Shown here: piece after piece, positions 45,140 through 55,421 of the stretch
Layout of the letters: the number at the start of each line of letters is the position of its first letter
How positions within the stretch are numbered: the first letter of the stretch is position 1
From: Simmondsia chinensis
Lineage: Eukaryota; Streptophyta; Magnoliopsida; Caryophyllales; Simmondsiaceae
DNA: 64,000 nt
NCBI GenBank assembly: GCA_018398585.1
Contig: JAGTTD010000003.1
Span: 5,402,637 to 5,466,636 of the forward strand
Direction: 5' to 3'
Translations under genes and position numbers: made by a program
Notes under the pieces: generated by a model
Seen by the model: only the letters and a program-made list of their open reading frames with translations
The model's database searches: none
What the model was told of the DNA's origin: nothing

Positions 45140-46735
45140 AAACATTCTTGTCCTCAATAATGGAAGAGATTTGAGACTTCGAAAATCACTTATTGGTGTA
45201 AAGCAGGAGCTGAATGTGAAATTCCCTTGCTGACATTTTGTAACTGCAAAGGACTTGGCCTGAATCTGAAATGTGACTAAACAGGTTTCATCTTGTCAAG
45301 TATATAGGGATATGTCTCTTGTTCCTGCTCCTATTGTTGCATTTGGATGCCTTGAACTCATCCAGAGGTCTTCCTAATTCGTACCCGATCAGCCACCCTC
45401 TAAAGAGTCTTGTTTTAACACTCATACAGGCCATCGTTTGTATTTTGCAGCTGAAATTCCAGCTCTTTAGTGCACTGCCGCAACAATGGTGGAAAAGTTT
45501 GCATATCTCCTCCCATTTTAGAGGTGTCCCTTTGAAATCTTGAAGGTGCTTGAGGCCTATATGAAGGATCTTGAAGCTTGGGAAGAAGTTTCAAGACAGT
45601 CGCAGCACAAACTCCCAATTTGTAAACTTTATGTTCTTGCTAACAACTTGTCTTGCTGAATCAAAGTGACCTGCAGCAATTACTTCCAACTGCATTTCCC
45701 ATTGATAAATTAGCTTTTGAAGTAACACTCCATGGTATTCGGGAGGCCTAACATTAGCTTGTGCTTTTGGAAGACGTCCTTTGCTCCCAACTTGATCAAT
45801 ACAAACTTCTAGCATGTCCAAGTCATTGTTGAACTCCTTTTTGTTGACCTGAATAGCTAACTCCAATGCTAACTTGTCATTCTTTTTGATCTAGGGACCT
45901 ATTTTTAGTGTTCTTAGTTGCATAAACACTAACTTCACTCATTTGATCTTGCTCTTTGATCGAGTTGTGCAACTCTCCAAACTGAAATGAATCGCTTGCT
46001 TGCATTTGTATCAATTTATGTTGTGCAAGCTGTAAATCAGCAACAAGATCTTGAACTGAAGCTAATACGTTCAATTTGGAAAGTTGATCTTACACTTTTG
46101 AAGTTTCCAACACTTCCTTATGCTGCCATGTGATCAGATTTTGCAAATCTTTCAACTGAACATGAGATTTCTCCTCTGAAATCTGCGATTCTGCAGCAAT
46201 AACTTCTTTTGTGCATCTGATTGGAGTGATTCTATCTTCATCTTGTTTCAACACTTGAATAAACTATAGAAAAACATCATTCTCAACTACAGATTTCACT
46301 TGTTGCTCTTCCACTTGTCGAATTTGTTCAACTATTTGCACCGACTCCATTTCAACCTGACTTGAATCTAATCCTGCTACCACAGCTTCAGAAACTGGTT
46401 TCATAGAGCCTTTCAACAATTCTTCTGACTTGTGAGCTTCTTCTTCGACTTTACCATGTCCAAAGCCAGCTCTAATAGCACAACCATCCATTTATGTCTC
46501 CACTAAGTGCGATATATGCAGCAAATTTATGGCTTTGTCTACCATAGGCAAAACCACAACTTTATCTAGCTCATTCTCTTGATTAAGCTTCTCCTCATTC
46601 AACTGATTCGCAGGTAATAAAGGTCCCACACTGGAGGACACATTTTGTCTCCTGAATTGTACCTGCAATCTATCAAACATTTCATCCAACCATTGCATTT
46701 GTCGCTTGCAATAATTGGCAATCATCTCCTCAAGC
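45140..46735 (-). pseudogene. Retroelement coding remnant, coiled-coil rich
   Basis: Consecutive minus frames (46492-46725, 46264-46491, 45877-46074, 45591-45866, 45415-45618) with few interruptions: YCKRQMQWLDEMFDRLQVQF, then SVEEQIRQVEEQQ-like sequence, VQDLVADLQLAQHKLIQMQA, and LEVIAAGHFDSARQVVSKNI. These are rich in E, Q and L and look coiled-coil. The reading ends at the PPT and LTR at 45124, so it is the 3' part of a Gypsy-like internal region or an extra ORF. No RT or integrase motif is present. Family not recognised. Confidence 0.45.
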
Positions 46736-46970
46736 TCCGGTGATAAACATGTTCACTGAATAATTCTGAGCTTAAATCTGTGCCATTTCTTTTAGAGTGT
46801 GTGATTAGTTATATGTTAGGGTTTATAATTTATAGAGATACTAATTTTAAGATTGTTTTTGACATCGCCCTTGTTGTTGACATTCAAATTGAAAATTGTG
46901 TTGAAACATCTTACACTAATTGAATTGAACTATGCTTTTTAGGTATATTCTTGGCATAATTTATAAGAAT

Positions 46971-49331
46971 ATGGTGCCTAATAAACAATGGATGCATTTT
47001 GTTCATGATCGGGTGAGTTTAACATATCAAAATGGAGTTCAAAGTTTTTTAGACTACGCCGAGGAAAGAAAAGGAAGAACTTTTGCTTGTCCATGTACTA
47101 AATGCAACCTACGTGACTTTGGAGATCGCAAATGGGTAAGAGGTCATTTACTTAGATATGGGATAGTGCCAAGTTATACTTTTTGGTATGGCCATGGTGA
47201 GAGTCAAGTTGAAACCGAATCCGATTCTCCGAAGGAGAAAGTGATGATGATCTTGAAGATGAAGATGATCTTGAACTTGATGCCGATGGTGCTGTGAATG
47301 ATATTTTAAGGGATAAATTTCTTTACTTTGGTGACATTGATTCCTCAAGTCACGTTGTGCATGAAGGGGACCCAAATGAGAAAGCTAAGAAATTCTATAG
47401 GTTGTTAGAGAGTTCTGAACAACCACTACATGAGGGGTCGAAGATCTCTCAGTTGTCTGCGTTAGTGAAATTGCTTCATATAAAGACCCTAGGCCGTTGG
47501 AGCAATGCATCATTTACTATGTTGTTGCAATTCTTAAAGGAAGGGCTATTACCTGAGAGTTCTACTTTGCCAGATTCATATTATGAGGCAAAAATGATTA
47601 TTCGGGACCTTGGCCTTTCTTACACTAAAATTGATGCATGTGTAAATGATTGCATGCTATTTTGGAAGGAGGATGCAGAGTTGGATGACTGTAAGATATG
47701 TAGTGCTTCAAGGTGGAAGGATGATAAGCGTAATGGAGAGAAAAAATGTAAAATACCATGTAAGACTCCATGTTACTTCCCACTAAAGCCAAGGTTGCAA
47801 CAATTATATATGTCAACAAAGACTGCTTCTTTGATGAGATGGCATCACGATAAAAGAAACAAAGATGATGTAATGAGGCACCCTGTTGATTCGCTTGCAT
47901 GGAAATCATTTGATGAGTCACATAATGAATTTGCCCTAGAACCCCGTAATGTTAGACTTGGTCTTACTAGTGATGGTTTTCAGCCCTTTGCAAATTCAAA
48001 GACGCCATATAGCATTTAGCCAGTCATATTGGTTCCCTACAACTTGCATCCTGAAATGAGCATGAAGCAGTCGAGTATGATTTTATCATTGCTTATACCT
48101 GGTCCTAAGGCTCCTGGTAATGCAATTGACATATACTACAACCTCTGATTGAGGAGTTGAATGAGCTATGGGAATCGGGTGTTGAAACATTTGATGTGTC
48201 GAGAAAACAAAATTTTACATTACGGGCTGCTTTGTTATGGACAATTAATGATTTTCCTGCTTATGGAAACTTATTGGGATGGAGGGGTAAGTTAGCATGC
48301 CCTATTAGTAATACAAATACTTACTCTATCAGGCTGCAGAATAGTGCCAAACAGTGTTACATAGGGCACCGATGTTGGTTACCTCGTAATCATAAGTGGT
48401 GAAAGATAAAGACTCTTTTGATGGGACGATTGAGAAGAGATTTCCACCAAAGCCATTATCTGGTGATGATATCCTTCGTCAGGTGGAGGATCTCGAGGAC
48501 ATTACCTTAAGTAAAGCTCCACAAAAGAAGGTCAAGCTGACATATGATACCAGGGGAGATAATTGGAAAAAGAAGAGTATTTTTTTCAAGCTTACTTATT
48601 GGAGGACACTTTTGTTGTGGCATAATTTGGATATGATGTATATTGAGAAGAATGTATGTGACAATATTTTAGGCACTCCTCAGAACATCAAAGGGAAAAC
48701 AAAGGATCATGTTAAAGGCCATTTGGACTTGCAAGCAGTGCACTTAAGGCCGAATTTACATCCTTATCAGGAGGGTAATAAGACCAAAATAAATGCTGGT
48801 TCGTATACATTTTCAGCTGCTGGGAAGCGTAAATTTTTCCATCTCTTAAAAGATTTAAAGGTTCCAGATGGATTTTCGTCTAATATTTCTCAGTGTGTGA
48901 ATATGAAGAAGAGTAAGATATAGGGATTGAAGAGTCATGACTACCATATTATTCTCGAACATCTACTTCCTCTACCAATACGCGGTCTTCTTGCTAAAGT
49001 GGAGCGTGAGGCACTAATTGAGTTATCAATGTTTTTTAAGATCTTGTGTGCTAAAGCAATAAATTTGGATGAGCTGGATCAAATTGAGGCTCAAATTCCA
49101 TTTACGCTTTGCAAGTTAGAGAGGATCTTTCCCTTGACGTTTTTTGATGTTATGGTGCATTTACTTATTCATTTACCTTATGAGGCTAAGATTGGGGGGC
49201 CAGTTCAATTTAGATGGATGTTTCCTATAGAGCAAGAATTATATCATCTAAAGTCTCATATTAGGAACAAAGCTCGTCCAGAGGGCTCAATTGCGTTGAA
49301 GTTGAACCATATCTTGAGTAAGACACCATAA
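46971..49331 (+). pseudogene. CACTA transposase TNP2/TNPD-type, broken
   Basis: Starts MVPNKQWMHFVHDRVSLTYQ with a Cys-rich CPCTKCN segment and VRGHLLRYG, the transposase-associated domain. A frameshift near 47230 precedes the acidic stretch. From 47294 the TNP2 domain runs WSNASFTMLLQFLKEGLLPE, ACVNDCMLFWKEDAE, CKICSASRWK, RLQQLYMSTKTASLMRWHHD and RNVRLGLTSDGFQPF. TAG at 48017 replaces the W of Y-S-I-W-P; a base is missing near 48137 in IDIYLQPLIEELNELW. Frames 48157-48402, 48396-48923 and 48927-49331 continue (LLWTINDFPAYGNLLGW; TLLLWHNLDMMYIEKNVCDN; IGGPVQFRWMFPIEQELYHL). A second TAG at 48921 replaces W in KIWGLKSHD. It cannot make active transposase. Confidence 0.95.
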
Positions 49332-49400
49332 CCTTACGACAAATATGTCAGATTTTTCTTGTTCATAGTCGCCAAATTAATCACTTTTTATGATTTTATA

Positions 49401-49491
49401 GCCAGTTTGCTGAAGCTATTGCTTTCAGTGGTGTTGATTTACGTGGAAAGGAATATGATGCAAAATTTATGCATTGGTTCAAATATGAGGT
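49401..49491 (+). pseudogene. Internal exon of the TNP2-type gene
   Basis: Open sequence FAEAIAFSGVDLRGKEYDAK then FMHWFKYE, preceded by AG and followed by GTAAAT. It bridges the TNP2/DUF4218 part and the DUF4216 exon in normal CACTA order. Confidence 0.75.
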
Positions 49492-49589
49492 AAATACACT
49501 ATTTTGGATTTCAAATTCTCGCACAATTTGGCTTCTTATTAGGTCATTTATATAAATGAAAACAACTAATTTAAGTTAAATTTTGTAGG

Positions 49590-50269
49590 TGGCACGCCTT
49601 TCTGAGCATGATAAAGGTAAAAAGATGGAAGACTTGTTGGCGTTGTCTTGTGGCCCTACTCAATACATTACAAGCTATCAAGGATATATAGTTAATGGAC
49701 ATCGGTTCCATACAGAAGATCGTGAGAAACGCTTGAAGACTCAAAATTGTGGTGTGCTTGTTGTTGGTAATACTAATAATAGAAGTGAAAATGTGGAATA
49801 TTATGGGGTATTGACAGAGGTACTCCAGTTACAATATCTTGGTGGAAATCGAGTAGTATTATTTCGTTGTAAATGGTGGGATGTGTATGGAAAGGGAATG
49901 GTTGAGGATGAATATGGGGTTGTTAGCATTGATCCTAAGCATAAGCTGAAAATAGACGAGCCATTTGCATTGGTTAATCAGGCAAGACAGGTATTTTACG
50001 TCACAGACAACGAGAGGAAAGGATGGTATGTTGTTGTTGAGGCTCAACCGCGTGGCTTATATGAGGTCGAACAAAATGATGATTCCAATAATATAGATCC
50101 TTGTGAAGTATATCAACAAGGCGAACACTTCAAAACCAATTTGATCTCATCCACCGCTTCAACTTTGGATGATACAGTCAACTGGATGAGGATGGATATA
50201 GAGCCAGTGGCTGTTGATATGTCTGAGACCAGTGAGACTAGAAAGAGGAAGAAAAAGAAAAGAACATGA
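49590..50269 (+). CDS. DUF4216-containing last exon of the CACTA TNP2-type gene
   Basis: Open for about 226 codons after a TTGTAG acceptor. ARLSEHDKGKKMEDLLALS leads to CGPTQYITSYQGYIVNGHRF, YYGVLTEVLQLQYLGGNRVV, LFRCKWWDVYGKGM and EPFALVNQARQVFYVTDNER, then VEAQPRGLYEVEQ. This is the DUF4216 domain common at the C-terminus of plant CACTA transposases. The basic tail RKRKKKKRT looks like a nuclear localisation signal. This exon is intact, but the upstream exons are not, so no complete protein would be made. Confidence 0.92.
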
Positions 50270-50474
50270 CCTTATTTTCTTATTTTTTCGATTTTATTAT
50301 TATTGTCCTGAGTTTCTATCACATCGGCTAACTTGTTTTCTTGAATTCTTTCTACTAGTGAAGCGGTTTGATAATAGTGTAAAATAAAAGGTGATGAAAT
50401 CAGACGTATGCCAACTTGCTGGGTTGTTGTTATTGTTGTTGTCGTACTGACTTGTCTTTTTATGTGATAGGACG

Positions 50475-52271
50475 ATGTTTCAAAGTAAAGTTATTACTAA
50501 GCCTTCTTCTTCAAAAGCTAATAAACAATTCCTACCACCGGGAGCACCATCCAGAGGTAGCCAAGGTTAAAGGCTTATATTAACACGAGAAATAGGCCTA
50601 TTACACTCAATTCAGTTGGAGCTATTCATATGCCTTCCCCTTCTACAATTAACAACCATGATACACAGGTTAGAGAAGCTAATATGATGTCTTCACCAAT
50701 TAGATCCCGTGAAGCTTCATTTAAAGCTCCTGATCTAACATCTGACCATATGAACTCGACAAATGCTTTGCAAATTGAAATGGAGTTGGAGAATCCTGAA
50801 ATTGAAAATGAAATTGATGTTAATAAATAAGGTAATTGTTTTTTTACTCTTTTTTAAAAATGGTAAGGCTTTGATTTCTTGTTAACATGTAATTACTTTT
50901 TTGTTATTGGTAGATTCTACTGAAAACAATGATGGAAAGAAGAGAACAAGGCGTGGAAAGAGCAAATGCAAAAAGGTGGCAACTCTAAAACCTGGAAATA
51001 AGTTGCCTATTGAAATTTCCCAAATTCGCTGTGTTGGACAAAATGCAAATTAATTTTCTCGACACTTGGGCAAAATTGTACGTCATAAAAATGTTGTTCC
51101 AAGAAGGACGCACTCATGGGATGAAATTGATGCGAGAGAGAATGAACACATGTTTGCTGTAGTCCTGGTAACTTAACTGTATAATGTAGTTTATATTTTC
51201 ATTTGTAAATAATTATGCGATGATTGTTAGATATTTAATTTACGATGAAAAAATTTGATTAGCATGACAAGAAATTGAGTTTACTTATTTGAATTAGGAC
51301 AAATTTCATGACGATAATGTTGACTTGAAGGAGTATCGCAAAGAGATCTTAGATCATAAGCTGTACTTGTGGAAAAATTGGAGAGGGGACTTCTATAGGG
51401 TTGAGATTTTGAAAAGGCCGAAAACAAAAAATTAGCCTTCACCGCCTCCCAACTTTACTGTGGAACAAGCTTTGACAAAAGCTGTAGTAGATCCGACTCC
51501 AGAAGGGTGGGCTAAGGAGGATTGGGTATGGATTGTAAAAAATTATTATGCATCTGAGGAGCTCCTGGTATAAATTCTCCCTCCTTCTTTTCCATTTTAT
51601 TATTTGTACTTCTATTCATGGATATATTAACTTTTTAATATTTGAAACATAGGCAAGGAGTGCTAGAACTCCAAAAATAGGGATGGGCTTTCGAAAGGGC
51701 TACTTCATCGCACTGGTAGCATAGCTCATAGGCAGGTTTTCAAAGATATGGTATGCAACTGAAAATTTCAATATTTTGTTTTTTAATTTTTTTTCCTTTA
51801 GTGCGGAATCTAACTATTGTTTGATTGTAAAGACTCAACAGAATAGGAAATGTCCTAATCTTGAAGAGATGTTTCTAGCTACACGTTCAAGGGGTGATAA
51901 GCTGGCGACACATGAGCTTTGTCAACAATATGTATGTAGAATTTAAATAATTAATTACTTCTTGTCGTGTATACTTTACTCCATTCTTAGTTCACACTAC
52001 TTTGTAGGAAAAAATTGTTGATGTCATTGAAGAGAATCCCACCTTATCTAACATTGAAGTTGTTGAAAAGGTCTTCAACAAACGTCAAGCTCATGGTCAT
52101 GTGTTTGGTTATTGGGGAGGAGTAAGGCCTAGTGATTTGAGAGGACCATCTTCTACCAAGGCCGGGCTTCTTGAAAAACTTCGTCAATATGAGAAGGAAA
52201 AGCGAACACTTCTTAAAGAGAATAAGGAATTTGCGGATTTGGTAGCTAGAGTAAAAGCACTAGAGGATTGA
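50475..52271 (+). pseudogene. CACTA TNPA-type (transposase_24) gene, multi-exon, broken
   Basis: ATG at 50475 opens MFQSKVITKPSSSK. Exons read DGKKRTRRGKSKCKKVATLK at 50930, GNKLPIEISQIRC and then a TAA before FSRHLGKIVRHKNVVP (51048), DKFHDDNVDLKEYRKEILDH at 51299, LRGDFYRVEILKRP-like text, a TAG at 51434, then FTVEQALTKAVVDPTPEGW, TQQNRKCPNLEEMFLATRSR at 51834, and KIVDVIEENPTLSNIEVVEK at 52011. The last exon ends in a coiled coil, LLEKLRQYEKEKRTLLKENK. Exon order and spacing follow the plant Ptta/En/Spm transposase_24 family, which binds the subterminal repeats. In-frame stops and a damaged KNRANR-like segment (51656-51700) make it non-functional. Confidence 0.9.
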
Positions 52272-54355
52272 GGTCGTAACAACGGGTCAAATACTCCCTC
52301 CTGATCTACTGAGATGGACAACTACATTGATTAAATATTAATAGGTATGTGGTAGCCTTCTTCTTTTTCTTCTCTCTCTTATTTTGCCCTTAGTTTTCGC
52401 TTATCTATGTTGATATATTCATAAGAATACATTATTGAGTTATTTGAAATTGTTCTGGATTTGGACTTTGTGATTGAGTTCTATGTGGAGTTTGAGAATG
52501 TTGTTGATTTATATGTCAGATTGTGTACTATGGAGTTTGAGATATGGGAATATTTTTGTATTCATTAATATACAGATATGCGGTGGGTTTCTACTATTTC
52601 AAGCTCTAGGCTTAAGGTCCAGTGATGGGTGTTTTTATGCTGCTAAACTCTAGTGTGTTAGGCTTTATGGGCCGTCAGTGATGTATAGAGCGAGTTTTTG
52701 ATTTGGCATTTTGAAGTAAGTGTGGGTAGTAGTTTCACATGGTGCCGTTGTTATTGTGTGGCTGATTATGCCGTTCAGAAATTGGATTATGTGCCTCTAT
52801 GTGATTGTTGTGGTTAACATGTGTTTAATGCTTGAGTGTGATTGTGAACTTGTTGGAATGGAGCTTTGAACCTAGAATTGGCAACTCTTAGGTTAGGCAT
52901 GTGTAATTGCACAATCTTGGACCCGATGTATGGATAGAGCATTGCATGTTTTGAGTTTAACCATGGATTGGATGCTGTTTGTGAGAATTGGTGTTTCTTG
53001 AATATGTTTGAGTGACCTAAGTAAAATAGGTGATTATTGTAAAGGGAGGCTTAGAGAACTTGTGAGTTCTTATTGAAAATCTGTGTGATTTAGTGTCTTA
53101 GTCTCCATGTTGGTGTCTCATGTATTTCCCAAGGCTATGTTGGAAGCAAGTTGAATATATATTGGTACTTGTTGCTTGAATTGATGATAAACATGTTGCT
53201 TATGGACTATTTCAAGTTGAATTTGTTGCTTTATGTTGGTTTTGAGCCGTATTTTGTTGCTCATACTGATTTTACTGCAGTTGGGATTGTATGCTGCTGA
53301 ATTTTGTGCAATTTTGCTGTCATTTTATTATGTTTTGCTGAATTTTAGCCATGAGTTAGGAAAACATGATATGTTTGAGTCATATGTGGACTTGTGTTGT
53401 CTTAGGAGACTTGTATACGCTTAGGATTATTGTTTCATGCCTTTTTTTTTTCCCTAGTTTTGGGAAAAGGGTAAGGCGTTGATTGACCATAGGTTTGGTC
53501 TATTATGTTGTATGCTCATATTGGGTTGTTTTGGATGTTGTTCATGATGGAGTTTTGTGATGCAATGTATGAATTGATTTGGCTAACTTGAATTCTGGGT
53601 GAATTGCATGTTTAGCTTGGATTTTATGTTGATTGCCATGAATTATTTGGAATTGTTGATGAGTTTGGACTATGTGATTGAATCCTAGCAGGAGTTTAAG
53701 AATGTTTTGAATTTGTGACACTTTAATTGAGTTCTATAATGTGGAGATTGGATTTACGATTGTATTGCATTAAAAAGTATACGAATTTCCTTTTTGGTCA
53801 ATTTTATGCTGATTATTTTAATATAATTTTTATTTGTTTTATTTGTTTATTGCTTGGTCTGTTATGGGTCTGTACAATTGCTTATATGACAAGAATTTTC
53901 TAACATGAGTGTTATATTTATTTTTTTCAGGTGTTAGAAGACTGCACTGGAAATTCTTGTATTTGTTGGAACTTTTATTTACGAACTTTTGTTGGATTTA
54001 TAGTTTTTGCAAAGTTGTTAAGTGACAAATTTAACAATGTACGCTTTTAGTGTTTTTTGTATGTGAATTGGCTTTTATAAGTATTTGAATATTTAAGTTT
54101 CAATGACATCTTTACTTTTTATTATAATTCATTGTTACATTGAATGATATGTAAGAGTTATTTCTGTATGATTATACTATTCTATTTTATAGGTGTTATA
54201 CTGAAATTAAATATTGCCATACTACATTTATGTATAGGTGCTATGAACAACCTGATAATTGTCCTTATATGGATTTACAGGTGTTGCAAACAATCAGAAA
54301 ATTATTTTTATATTACATACATAAATGTATAGGTATTTATGAATGTATCTATTGC
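52272..54355. other. 3' non-coding part of the CACTA element
   Basis: Rich in TTG and GTT words; the open frames 53233-53424 and 54144-54332 have no motif. gtgttatattt, gtgttatactg and ggtgctatgaac repeats around 53900-54300 form a loose repeat. Probably untranslated sequence between the TNPA gene and the right subterminal repeats. Confidence 0.55.
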
Positions 54356-54369
54356 ACTATATAAATGTA

Positions 54370-54908
54370 CAGGATTTTTAACGTCGATAAATTTTTCTGT
54401 TAGAATTTTCTTTGGTGGGGGAAGCATTTTTAATGACGTATTTTGATGTCATTAATAGATGGAAAACGTTTTAACGATGATTTATTATTGTTATTTTTTA
54501 ATGACGGTCTATATTGTAGTTGCTATTTCCAATTAGTAGCGCAAAAAATTTTAACGACGGTTTTTGTCGTCTTTAAAACTTTTTCCTAAATGACGGTCAA
54601 TATTTGTAACAACAACAATTATTGTCGTTATTAATCAACTCTTTAACGATGGTGCCACCTGGCATTAAAGACTTTACTTTTAACGACAGGATGTGCCGTC
54701 GTTATTGATTTCAATTTTAACGACGAACATAATATACCATCGTAGATATTTTTTAACGACGGCTCATTTTAGCGGTCGTTGATCCCACATAGTATTAACG
54801 TCGGAAGCAATAACGACGACAAATGACGGGAAGTTTCCGCCTTCGTTAATAGTATTAACGACGGTAAAGTAGACTTTTAACGGCGATAATCACTGTCGTT
54901 AATGACCC
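54370..54908. repeat. Right subterminal repeat region of CACTA
   Basis: More than twelve copies of TTTAACGACGG or variants in both orientations (for example at about 54551, 54678, 54717, 54752, 54795, 54853, 54893), the presumed binding sites of the TNPA-type protein. Denser and longer than the left cluster. Confidence 0.92.
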
Positions 54909-54910
54909 TT

Positions 54911-54922
54911 TTTCTTGTAGTG
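54911..54922 (-). repeat. CACTA terminal inverted repeat, right
   Basis: TTTCTTGTAGTG, perfect complement of 42241-42252, followed by TCA (54923-54925). Confidence 0.95.
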
Positions 54923-54925
54923 TCA

Positions 54926-55421
54926 CGATTCACATGATCTCATCCCAAATCATCGAACAATTCCTAAATCGAAAAGTTATGAATTTTATATTTGGAATTT
55001 CAACCCCACAAGTAATTATACTTCCATGCATAAATAACAATGCATCTACCACTCTTTTTTAGGCATTATAAAACTTCATGATTTTATCCCAAATCAAATA
55101 TACGAGATTTATCCTTATGCATGCCCAAATTGACCATCATCATGAGATCTTGAATTATGTTATGAAATCATATGCAAATTAATCATGTGCATCGTCAAAA
55201 AGCACACACAAATTCCCATTCATCTTAGTGCATCATGGTTTCGCAATATTCAAAATTAAACGACATACCTTGGTCCATAGCAATTCATACAAGAGATAGA
55301 TCCAAGAAAATGTCCTAATTCTCTCCATTCATCTTTTCTCCAATCGCCCACATGGTTCGCCGTTAAATCACGAAAAGTGGAGAAGCCATTCTCAATTAAT
55401 GAATATAAGCCTTAAGATAGT
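54926..55421. other. Internal LARD DNA resuming after the CACTA insertion
   Basis: Same composition as 38574-42237 (cat/tca-rich, no motif). The 5' LTR of the minus-strand element follows; the tRNA primer site expected at about 55421 is not recognisable, so it is mutated or unusual. Confidence 0.55.

Larger units (their letters stand above)
42241..54922 (+). mobile_element. CACTA (En/Spm) DNA transposon, 12.7 kb
   Basis: Ends are perfect 12-bp inverted repeats CACTACAAGAAA (42241-42252) and TTTCTTGTAGTG (54911-54922), flanked by the 3-bp duplication TCA. Subterminal DNA at both ends is full of TTAACGACGG/CCGTCGTTAA-type 8- to 10-mers. Inside, on the plus strand, are a TNP2/TNPD-type transposase (46971-50269) and a TNPA-type gene (50475-52271). 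The element is itself invaded near 43688-46745 by LTR-retroelement sequence. Both genes are broken, so it is non-autonomous today, though the ends look competent. Confidence 0.96.
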
